Positions 6,614-12,396 of a stretch of DNA of 12,396 nt are shown here, piece by piece (positions within the stretch are counted from its first letter, which is position 1; each line of letters opens with the position of its first letter). Where the stretch lies: the NCBI GenBank assembly GCA_018969805.1, contig JAGWXQ010000015.1, positions 1 through 12,396 on the forward strand. The letters run 5' to 3'. This DNA is from Paenibacillaceae bacterium. Lineage in GTDB: Bacteria; Bacillota; Bacilli; Paenibacillales; YIM-B00363. Made by a program: the position numbers and the translations under genes. Below the pieces are notes generated by a model. It was not told the DNA's origin. It did no database searches and saw only the letters and a list, made by a program, of their open reading frames with translations.

Positions 6614-6744
6614 AACATGGTCGATGGATGGACGTACTGTGCAAACGCATCCTGAATGGAAAACGTATTTAGATCGCTGTATGCGCCGAGGAAGCAAAAG
6701 CCGGTTTCGTGAAACGGATCGACGTATGGAAATACGGTGGAGCA

Positions 6745-7299
6745 TCATAACGTCCGCACACTGGCGACACTCGTCACGACGATGCTGCGATCGACGGTAC
6801 CGACGCGCGTACGCATTTCCAACACCGCAACAACAGATGGTCCATGCACAGTGACCGCAATGCTGCGCACAAAAGATTGTCCATCTCCATCGCGAACGGG
6901 GATGTCGCGGGTAATGCGCAGAGGATAATGCAGGGCGCGCACAAAAGACAATTCGTGTACGATCGGCGCGTCCGTCAGACGACTTCCGCGAAGAGGACGG
7001 TTTGTATCGTCCAAACGCAAATTCGCACGCAAATTGTCAAAAAACGCGGCCCGCCCACGCACTTCATCCCACGCAAGTGCGCCCTGCGCGAGCATGTGCT
7101 CATCGACGTACAGCGATGCTGCATGCGCAGCACGATCAAGCACGAGTTTGCCTATATGTTTCGTCGATGAAGCCATCCACAACTGCACGACGACGGCACA
7201 CGTGAGCAACACAAACGGCATCCAGAGCAGTGCCATGACGAGCACATGCACCCCACCGCGCTCGCTATTCGTATGCTTCGCTTTTCCCGACGAGATCAA
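6745..7299 (-). CDS. TadE/TadG-like pilus assembly protein (last gene of the Tad operon)
   Basis: Predicted 184-residue protein with a short basic N-terminus ending SERGG (12-16), one hydrophobic helix (about 17-42, VHVLVMALLWMPFVLLTCAV) and a soluble extracytoplasmic domain. This is the layout of TadE/TadF/TadG minor pseudopilins, which help assemble or anchor Flp pili. No recognisable domain is seen in the C-terminal part (ends SVASVRTL). I chose TTG at 7299, overlapping the previous gene by 35 bp, because GGGGTG lies about 7 nt upstream and the length of the leader fits; further upstream the frame merely shadows the TadE gene. The Glu five residues after the glycine, common in TadE-type proteins, is absent. 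After its TGA the same frame stays open for 58 more codons. Confidence 0.65.
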   Translation of the reverse strand: MISSGKAKHTNSERGGVHVLVMALLWMPFVLLTCAVVVQLWMASSTKHIGKLVLDRAAHAASLYVDEHMLAQGALAWDEVRGRAAFFDNLRANLRLDDTNRPLRGSRLTDAPIVHELSFVRALHYPLRITRDIPVRDGDGQSFVRSIAVTVHGPSVVAVLEMRTRVGTVDRSIVVTSVASVRTL

Positions 7300-7714
7300 T
7301 GCGCAACACCCCGGCTTGTCTTGATGGCGTTTTTCGCAACAGCTGCACGTACCGAATGAGCGGGGGACTTGGGTATGTGATGACAAGGCGCACGGTATTG
7401 TCTGCTTGAGACCGCAGTACTTTTTGTGTCGTACTTCCTTCAAATGACGGATACGACACCCCTCGCTCCGTCACAGCGGGATAGCCCATTTGTGCGAATC
7501 GATCTTTCGTCGTCTGGATCAACGCAGGACTGACGTATCCGATCGTCTCTGCCTCTGTTAACGCGTGATGCGCGATGTGCTGCACATCGTGGCTGTGGAC
7601 CATATACACAAAAAAGGGAACGGCTGCTGCGAACAAAAAAACGAACAAGGGCACGACCAAGAGCGTCACAACGAGCGTATCTGCCCCTCCTTGTTGCGAT
7701 CGTCGTGCCCTCAT
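7265..7714 (-). CDS. TadE-like minor pseudopilin
   Basis: Predicted 149-residue protein. It starts MRARRSQQGGADTLVV: a basic leader with Gly-Gly at 9-10, then a single hydrophobic helix (about 11-39, rich in V, L and F) and an extracytoplasmic domain ending IDLVGKSEAYE. This is the organisation of TadE-family pilus assembly proteins, found near the 3' end of tad operons. The start ATG 7714 follows AAAAGGGG at a 6-nt spacing; an ATG 30 nt upstream lacks a site. Its ATG overlaps the stop of a possible 36-codon gene (ATGA), and its end overlaps the next gene by 35 bp. The Glu+5 typical of prepilin processing sites is not present. Identification rests on layout and context rather than strong motifs. 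Confidence 0.7.
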   Translation of the reverse strand: MRARRSQQGGADTLVVTLLVVPLFVFLFAAAVPFFVYMVHSHDVQHIAHHALTEAETIGYVSPALIQTTKDRFAQMGYPAVTERGVSYPSFEGSTTQKVLRSQADNTVRLVITYPSPPLIRYVQLLRKTPSRQAGVLRIDLVGKSEAYE

Positions 7715-7821
7715 ATGAATCCCCTTTTGAACACATTGATCCATAACCTAGGTTTTGTTGTTTTTGCAATACGCGTTTTTTTTCGATCGGATCGATGGTG
7801 TAACATACGGATGAGGATCAT
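7711..7821 (-). CDS. Possible 36-residue basic protein in the pilus operon
   Basis: A small frame (begins MILIRMLHHRSDRKKTRIAK) fills the 121-bp gap between two pilus genes. Support: AGAGGGG (complement of 7831-7837, overlapping the stop region of the preceding gene) lies 9 nt before the ATG, and the TGA overlaps the start of the TadE-like gene as ATGA, a junction type used repeatedly in this operon. About a third of the residues are Lys or Arg. There is no signal peptide or membrane helix and I recognise no family. It could instead be a coupling leader that delivers ribosomes to the TadE-like start, or chance. Confidence 0.4.
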   Translation of the reverse strand: MILIRMLHHRSDRKKTRIAKTTKPRLWINVFKRGFI

Positions 7822-7835
7822 CGGCTGTTTCCCCT

Positions 7836-7994
7836 CTACTCATGGCTTACGTAGTCGTATGAACGCAACACGTCCGCTGCTTGTTGTTGGCCATCCGATA
7901 CGACGCGCGTCAATCCATTTTCCCCATAAACAACCACCCAAGCGACACCAAAACAAAACACGACCAACAACAATGTGACAAGCAATTGGCTCAT
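7836..7994 (-). CDS. Tiny single-helix protein in the pilin position, copy 3
   Basis: 52-residue protein: MSQLLVTLLLVVFCFGVAWV begins an uninterrupted hydrophobic helix of about 22 residues, followed by a short polar tail (GENGLTRVVSD...SHE). Start and stop of neighbouring genes fuse as TAATG (7992-7996), so translation is probably coupled to the preceding small gene. It lies between TadC-like and TadE-like genes, where Flp pilins or minor pilins are found in some operons. It has no basic leader and no Gly/Glu prepilin site. It resembles the two preceding genes in size and layout (MS, helix, short tail) and may be a paralogue. Function is inferred from position only. Confidence 0.65.
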   Translation of the reverse strand: MSQLLVTLLLVVFCFGVAWVVVYGENGLTRVVSDGQQQAADVLRSYDYVSHE

Positions 7995-8164
7995 TATGGC
8001 GTCACCGCAGTCACGACTCCCGTCGAACTGACTTTTGCACCTGAAATCGATGTGGCGACACTTGTGCCCCGCGTATTCACTTTGTCGGCAATGCCCCCAC
8101 CGACAAACAACGACGATCCGACCAACACGACCGTCAACGCCAATGCGACTGCGATGGAACTCAT
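7994..8164 (-). CDS. Tiny single-helix protein in the pilin position, copy 2
   Basis: 56-residue protein: MSSIAVALALTVVLVGSSLF opens a hydrophobic helix to about residue 24, then GGGIADKVN and a Ser/Thr/Val-rich tail ending VTAVTP. The ribosome binding site AAAGGAGGTGA, 9 nt before the ATG at 8164, is the strongest in the window, which suits a highly made structural subunit such as a pilin (inference). Its Ser/Thr-rich tail differs from the charged tails of its neighbours. The usual type IVb pilin processing motif is missing. No family recognised. Confidence 0.72.
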   Translation of the reverse strand: MSSIAVALALTVVLVGSSLFVGGGIADKVNTRGTSVATSISGAKVSSTGVVTAVTP

Positions 8165-8198
8165 GTGCTTTCACCTCCTTTCCGTATGTTTCATGCAA

Positions 8199-8339
8199 TT
8201 ATGGAAATGCCTCTTTCATTTGCTGTGCTGTCGATTCACCCGCATCACGTACTGCTGGGACAATGTGCGTACCAAACGTCAACACCGCTGTCCCAACGAG
8301 CAAAACTGCCAGCACCAACGTTGTGACCAACGTACTCAT
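8199..8339 (-). CDS. Tiny single-helix protein in the pilin position, copy 1
   Basis: 46-residue protein: MSTLVTTLVLAVLLVGTAVL begins the helix (about 3-24), followed by FGTHIVPAVRDAGESTAQQM and KEAFP. The shape, one N-terminal helix with a short amphipathic tail, resembles a mature Flp-type pilin without its leader peptide. A GAGGAGG site lies about 8 nt before the ATG at 8339. The gene starts 29 nt after the TadC-like gene. Leader charge, cleavage glycine and Glu+5 are all absent. A role as pilin is plausible from position, but a small membrane accessory subunit is equally possible. Confidence 0.72.
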   Translation of the reverse strand: MSTLVTTLVLAVLLVGTAVLTFGTHIVPAVRDAGESTAQQMKEAFP

Positions 8340-8368
8340 CTTGCTCTCCTCCTCATACGCAGCGCCAT

Positions 8369-9139
8369 CTATACTCCAAACCCGTGTTCGAGTTGCTCCA
8401 TGACCGATACAAACCATGGATACAAAAACAACAACAAACAGATCATAAAAGGGATCATGACGGCAAGAGAAACCAACAAAGGTGCGTTTTCAATGCGCCG
8501 CTGCACGTCGGCTTCGAGCGTCGCATCGAGCGACTTGCTGTGTTCGAGCAACAGTGCGGCGATGTCCGCGCTGCGTGCCCTGCTGAGTGCCGAAAGCGCG
8601 TGGACGATCGGTACGACTTCCGGTATTCCGATGTCGCGTCGAAACGTCTCTATGGCCATGCGCTGATCGGTTGCCCACAAGACGGCAAACTGCTGTACAT
8701 ACGGGCGCAGCGTCTTCAATGGACGGCTTGCCCGCAACACGATGTCGCGTATGTCACACTGATCGGAAGCACATACGACCATCCGGTGCGACAATGTTCC
8801 CAGCTCAACCATGAGTTGTGTGCGGCGCGAAGCCCACCGCACGCGCTGTACGACACCGTACGCCATCGCCCCACACAACGTCGCGGCGGCGACGAACACG
8901 ACGACACGCCCATCAAAAGGGACGAAACTAGAAATACCGATCGAACATAGCGCTCCACACACCGCCCCAAGCAACGATCCGACGCGGTTATTATGCGTTT
9001 GGGGAGAAAACGGCCCTCCTTTCCCCGCCAAACGGTACCGCTCCACAATCGTACGCAACACGTCCTGCGTGCGCAGCGAACGAACGGTCCATGCACCGAT
9101 CATGCACATTATTCCCATATAAAACATGGTGCGCCACAT
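8369..9139 (-). CDS. tadC: TadC-like type II/IV secretion platform protein (GspF/T2SSF fold)
   Basis: 256-residue membrane protein. Predicted helices lie at about 3-18, 53-72, 78-98 and 220-245, with a cytoplasmic loop of about 120 residues (100-219) between the third and fourth. That is the layout of TadC, the second inner-membrane platform protein of Tad pili, which works with TadB and the TadA ATPase. It is somewhat shorter than the usual ~300 residues. ATG 9139 has an AAGGAG site 9 nt upstream. It follows the TadB-like gene by 24 nt and precedes the small pilin-position genes. Confidence 0.82.
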   Translation of the reverse strand: MWRTMFYMGIMCMIGAWTVRSLRTQDVLRTIVERYRLAGKGGPFSPQTHNNRVGSLLGAVCGALCSIGISSFVPFDGRVVVFVAAATLCGAMAYGVVQRVRWASRRTQLMVELGTLSHRMVVCASDQCDIRDIVLRASRPLKTLRPYVQQFAVLWATDQRMAIETFRRDIGIPEVVPIVHALSALSRARSADIAALLLEHSKSLDATLEADVQRRIENAPLLVSLAVMIPFMICLLLFLYPWFVSVMEQLEHGFGV

Positions 9140-9163
9140 CGGTCAGCGCTCCTTTCATTCAAG

Positions 9164-10096
9164 TCAAAACGCACGATTTCCCGAACGCAAAACGAATATC
9201 AGCGACGCCCCCATCACAATTATCGTACCGATCATGAGCATCACTCCAAACGGATCTGCAAAATACCGCGTGATGTGTGCTGGATGAACGGCGATGTTGA
9301 ATACAACGGTAAATACGGCAAATCCGATCATCCCGAGCGTGCCGAGCCGGTACATCGTCATCGTCGCCAATCTTTTTTCTTCGTACTTGCGTGCCCGCTG
9401 CATGTCCGCCATAAGCTTGTGCAATGCCGGCGCGATGTCGTGTCCATACTGATGGCGCAATACGAGTACGTCGGCGATATTTTCCGCCCAATTGCTGCGC
9501 ATCCTGTGGGCAAACGCAAACAATGCGTCTTCGAGTGATCCATAGAGCATGGCGCGCATTTCTAGCCTCCGCCATTCTGATTGCACGATCGGGGGCATCG
9601 CATCGGCACTCAAAGAAATCAAATCCATCACCGTCATGTCCATGCGGTACTGCCCAATGAGTGCCGATACGATCGGGATGCACGCGCGCGCATACGCATG
9701 CCGCACGCGCTGTACGCGCATGGCGACGACGACAAACGGTGCGCACGTTGCGGCAATGCCACACGCCATCGCAACAGCCATCGTTGATCCTGCTGCATAT
9801 TGGCCGATGAGTGCATTGAGCCCGCGCTGGACACTCCAAGCGGTGCCGATCCCGATGCACGCTGCCGCAGCCACTACCGCCTCGACAGACCATCGACTCC
9901 CGATCATGGACAGCGCATCTTCCAAAGACCGCCAGCGAAAACGCTCCACAAACGCCCATCGGAATGGCGTGCGCTGTGCAATCGGGACAAACGCGCGGTG
10001 TAAGGCGCGCAACCGCAAAATGTGCGTCCAATGCCTGCCAAACGGAATGACCGCGCACGCCGTTCCCACAGCAAATACGACCACCCACACACTCAC
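9164..10096 (-). CDS. tadB: TadB-like type II/IV secretion platform protein (GspF/T2SSF fold)
   Basis: 310-residue membrane protein with helices at about 1-18, 71-88, 104-126, 249-271 and 283-304, and a large cytoplasmic T2SSF-type loop (about 127-248, including LRHQYGHDIAPALHKLMADM at 213-232, typical of TadB). It forms the membrane platform of the Tad machine with TadC and is driven by the TadA ATPase. The start is GTG at 10096: its GTGA overlaps the TGA of tadA, and a GGGGG purine run lies 7 nt upstream. The frame is open 47 codons further, but that part lies inside tadA. Confidence 0.85.
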   Translation of the reverse strand: MSVWVVVFAVGTACAVIPFGRHWTHILRLRALHRAFVPIAQRTPFRWAFVERFRWRSLEDALSMIGSRWSVEAVVAAAACIGIGTAWSVQRGLNALIGQYAAGSTMAVAMACGIAATCAPFVVVAMRVQRVRHAYARACIPIVSALIGQYRMDMTVMDLISLSADAMPPIVQSEWRRLEMRAMLYGSLEDALFAFAHRMRSNWAENIADVLVLRHQYGHDIAPALHKLMADMQRARKYEEKRLATMTMYRLGTLGMIGFAVFTVVFNIAVHPAHITRYFADPFGVMLMIGTIIVMGASLIFVLRSGNRAF

Positions 10097-11448
10097 GACC
10101 ACACCCCCAGTTCCCGATACGCCGCAGCTTGTGCCCCGCGCGCAGATACGTGTTCGCGCAGCGATGCGCTCAACGTCGCCCCCGTCCAGTTCCAACATGC
10201 GCGCGCATGGTCCCACACGACGAGCGGTGCAATGCACGGCTCGTCCGCCTCATTGACATACACTTCTGAAATTTCGGTCACGACGCGCCTCCATACCCCA
10301 TCAACGAGCACACGGCGCACAAACACGACGATGTCGATCGCCCGCGCAATGCGCCGACGACACATTGCTTCGTCGTGCGCCCGCCCGTCCATCTTCATCA
10401 TATCGACGATGTCCGACAGCAACGCTTGGCGGTATTTCGTATGCATCGTACCGAGCACATCGTGCCCGCGCAACGCACCTTGGATAAGCTGCGCCGCTTC
10501 CGCACCTTTGACTTCACCCACTACGATCCATTCGGGACTCATGAGGAGCATCGGGACAAACGCGCGCTCCATCGTCAACTGCGCTTCTGTACTTTCCCGC
10601 AATGCGAGGATGTTGCGCGCCCCTCGCAAACGTTCGCGAAGTGCAATCTCAAAATCCGTTTCCAGTGTCCGTATGCGCTCGTGTTCGGGAATTTCGCTTG
10701 CGAGTGCAAACAACATCGTCGTCTTGCCGGTATTTGTCCCTCCTCCAATAACAATGCTTGCATGATGCAAAACGAGCAAGCGCAGCAGCTGTGCCATCTG
10801 ATCGTCGATCGTCCCGAGCGACACGAGCGCATCGAGGGAGCAGTCTTTGACAATAAAATTGCGAATATGAATACTCGGAACGTCCGAATACGGCTCGCGC
10901 GTCATGACGAGACGCGATCGGTTCCACAAATACGAATGTACGACTGGTTGCCGTTCACTAATCGGTTTTTTTCCACACAAGGAGAGCCGATCTTGGACGA
11001 TACGGACGTCTTCGATGCAATCAAACGTACGCGCATGCCGTTTAGAAACACCGCCTTGTACGACGAAAATGTGCTTCCCGATCACTTGAACTTCTTCGAC
11101 ATCGGGTTGTTGGCGAATGTCTTCGATTGGTCCCGCACCACAAATGTTGGCAAACAAACATTCGGTCACATCGCCATGTTCGTACAATGTCGCCTCATCG
11201 ACCACGATCGCACAATCATGAACGAGGGCTGCAATGCGCATTTTCATCCTCTGGACGGCAAGTGGTTCACCAAGGCCTGCGCGCATGATGTCTTCATACA
11301 AAGGCGGTTCAGTTTTTGCGCGGTCCATGAAATGATCGGAGAGCCGCTGCGCAGCTTCCTTGAGATGGACGGTCGGCGCAGACAAGGGCGCACTGCGCAG
11401 CTGCTGCACGTACGCAGACGCGACAAACGATGTGCGGATGCGCTTCAT
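10093..11448 (-). CDS. tadA: TadA/CpaF family pilus assembly ATPase
   Basis: 451-residue type II/IV secretion ATPase that powers Tad pilus assembly as a cytoplasmic hexamer. Landmarks: GAGPIEDIRQQPDVEEVQVIG (104-124, in place of the family GPLEPLL...VEEIMVNG), IHIRNF (193-198), Walker A GGGTNTGKTT (235-244), an Asp-box equivalent TLETDFEIAL (261-270), Walker B MSPEWIVVGEVKGAEA (303-318) and a His-box GHDVLGTMHT (328-337). The first ~100 residues hold the CpaF-type N-terminal helices. ATG 11448 is chosen for its AAGGAG site 7 nt upstream; the start overlaps the upstream stop as ATGA. The catalytic motifs look intact, so the machine is probably active. Confidence 0.93.
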   Translation of the reverse strand: MKRIRTSFVASAYVQQLRSAPLSAPTVHLKEAAQRLSDHFMDRAKTEPPLYEDIMRAGLGEPLAVQRMKMRIAALVHDCAIVVDEATLYEHGDVTECLFANICGAGPIEDIRQQPDVEEVQVIGKHIFVVQGGVSKRHARTFDCIEDVRIVQDRLSLCGKKPISERQPVVHSYLWNRSRLVMTREPYSDVPSIHIRNFIVKDCSLDALVSLGTIDDQMAQLLRLLVLHHASIVIGGGTNTGKTTMLFALASEIPEHERIRTLETDFEIALRERLRGARNILALRESTEAQLTMERAFVPMLLMSPEWIVVGEVKGAEAAQLIQGALRGHDVLGTMHTKYRQALLSDIVDMMKMDGRAHDEAMCRRRIARAIDIVVFVRRVLVDGVWRRVVTEISEVYVNEADEPCIAPLVVWDHARACWNWTGATLSASLREHVSARGAQAAAYRELGVWS

Positions 11449-12396
11449 GCGGATGCTCCTTTCGATAAACCACCCATTAAGAACGATGCGAGCCCGCTGC
11501 GGCGCATTTTTTTTCCAGAAACGTGCGCCCCGCATTGTTTGCCGATTTCTTGGGCAATCGCAACCATCGCATGCGCATATGCATCGTCATCGAGTGCGCA
11601 CAACGGAATACGTGCACGCTCCGCTTTTTGGCACAACGCATCGGAAATATGGGGCACTATGGCAATCAACCGTGTTCCAAGCAGCGATGCGATGCGTTCT
11701 GGATGTTCATCGTGGGGTACGACGCGGTTGAGTACGAGCTGCATCGATGCCAAATCGACACCGATCGTATTCCAAAAGCACGCAAACCATTCCCCAACGT
11801 TCCACATGTACGACCGCAGTGATTGTGTCGCGATCAGGAGGCGCACATCGGCTTCGCGCACGGCACAAATCGTCGCCGCGTTGTCTGGTACGGACGATAC
11901 ATCGACGATCGTGATGTCAAACGTATTTCGTGCAGTATGCAGCAACGTCTGCATCATGCTCGGAGTGACATCTCCGGCAGTGTCTCGGCGTGGCGTCCCA
12001 TGCAGCACACGCACACTTTTTTTGTACGGCACACACATTTCCCACAGCATCTGAGGTGTCAACATCCCGGTATGCAGCTGGGCGCGCATGCCGATGTGCG
12101 CATAGCGATGCGCCGATTGTGGCACAAACAAAGACAACTCCGGACTTTTTAAATGCAAATCAAGCAGCCCAATGCGCAAAGACGGTTGTTGTGCAAGCGC
12201 GCACGCGATACCGATTGCCGTCGATGTCGCACCGTCGCGCGGTGCACCCCCAAGTGTCGCAACGACCGCTCCAGAACGCGTCACTTCTTGCGCGTCGTGG
12301 TCCATCAATCCCCATGCACGCCAAATTGATTGCAACGCAACGCGCTGTGACTGTACAGTATCCTCAGCATATACGACATCAATCCCCGCTTCTGCA
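11445..12396 (-). CDS. tadZ: TadZ/CpaE-like ParA/MinD-family protein (N-terminus beyond the window)
   Basis: 316 residues are visible; the frame is open through the right edge. The only start-like codon near the edge (TTG 12335) has no ribosome binding site, so the gene continues outside. Fold landmarks by visible residue: VVATLGGAPRDGATSTAIGI (44-63) in the place of the deviant Walker A, IGLLDLHLKSPEL (75-87) and ITIVDVSSVPDNAAT (161-175, Walker B-like). The P-loop lysines expected from KGGxGKT are missing (GGAPRDGAT), as described for some TadZ proteins, so ATP binding may be altered. TadZ localises the Tad machine, often at a pole. The visible N-terminal part (AEAGIDVVYAEDTV) may be the end of a receiver-like domain, as in CpaE; this is inference. 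It precedes tadA with an ATGA overlap. Confidence 0.8.
   Translation of the reverse strand, partial: AEAGIDVVYAEDTVQSQRVALQSIWRAWGLMDHDAQEVTRSGAVVATLGGAPRDGATSTAIGIACALAQQPSLRIGLLDLHLKSPELSLFVPQSAHRYAHIGMRAQLHTGMLTPQMLWEMCVPYKKSVRVLHGTPRRDTAGDVTPSMMQTLLHTARNTFDITIVDVSSVPDNAATICAVREADVRLLIATQSLRSYMWNVGEWFACFWNTIGVDLASMQLVLNRVVPHDEHPERIASLLGTRLIAIVPHISDALCQKAERARIPLCALDDDAYAHAMVAIAQEIGKQCGAHVSGKKMRRSGLASFLMGGLSKGASA

Noticed and set aside
6504..6650. N-terminal extension of YlbF by 49 residues
   Set aside because: It would run through the proposed promoter and the terminator palindrome, and B. subtilis YlbF has about 149 residues, matching the start at 6503.
6549..6854. Plus-strand frame of about 100 codons opposite the terminator and the 3' end of the last pilus gene (contains HPEWKTYLDRCMRRG)
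   Set aside because: A stretch resembles the style of small Bacillales proteins such as YlbE, but there is no ribosome binding site at a useful distance, it crosses the terminator palindrome, and half of it is antisense to a supported gene.
7785..7802. T-run with nearby GATCGGATCGA symmetry on the plus strand, as a possible terminator
   Set aside because: The T-run precedes rather than follows the symmetric element on the plus strand and becomes an A-run on the transcribed strand, so it cannot act as an intrinsic terminator of the pilus operon.
1..12396. CRISPR array, tRNA or rRNA genes, prophage or transposase genes
   Set aside because: No regularly spaced repeats, cloverleaf-like sequence, rRNA-like stretches or recombinase/transposase motifs were recognised on either strand.

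Overview
The window looks like chromosomal DNA of an endospore-forming member of the Bacillota, most likely order Bacillales. This rests on gene content: tandem YheC/YheD-type ATP-grasp (spore coat-associated) genes, a divergent AsnO-like asparagine synthetase, and the Bacillales pair ylbF-ylbG. Shine-Dalgarno sites are strong (AAGGAG, GAGGAGG). G+C is moderately high (mid-50s percent by eye), and the palindrome CGATCG is conspicuously frequent. I cannot name a genus.

Layout from left to right. Positions 1-29 (minus) hold the first ten codons of a gene that leaves the window, with its own ribosome binding site and a promoter-like palindrome at 60-90. Positions 154-2473 (minus) hold two overlapping YheC/YheD-family ATP-grasp genes. 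A 132-bp divergent region with an 11-bp inverted repeat carrying sporulation-type -10 sequences separates them from a plus-strand asparagine synthetase (2606-4390). Its 3' end overlaps tail-to-tail with a compact minus-strand operon transcribed from about 6520 down to 4370: ylbF-ylbG-rph-rdgB. It has an extended -10 promoter just upstream of ylbF. Three of its products act on RNA or nucleotides or are linked to RNA decay (YlbF, RNase PH, RdgB).

Positions 6588-12396 (minus) hold the distal part of a Tad (tight adherence / type IVb) pilus operon that enters from the right edge. In order of transcription it encodes a TadZ-like ParA/MinD protein (incomplete), the TadA/CpaF secretion ATPase, TadB-like and TadC-like membrane platform proteins, three tiny one-helix proteins in the place where pilins are expected, a possible 36-residue basic protein, a TadE-like protein and a second TadE/TadG-like protein. 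Many junctions overlap by stop/start fusion (ATGA, GTGA, TAATG), so translation is probably coupled. A long palindrome followed by a T-tract at 6571-6613 is the likely terminator. No prepilin peptidase or secretin is visible.

The part most likely to be undescribed is the pilin cassette at 7265-8339. None of its single-helix proteins shows the canonical prepilin signature (short basic leader, Gly at the cleavage site, Glu at +5). Other items are degenerate nucleotide-binding loops in the TadZ-like protein and in one ATP-grasp protein, and the mirrored promoter architecture of the spore-type divergent pair.
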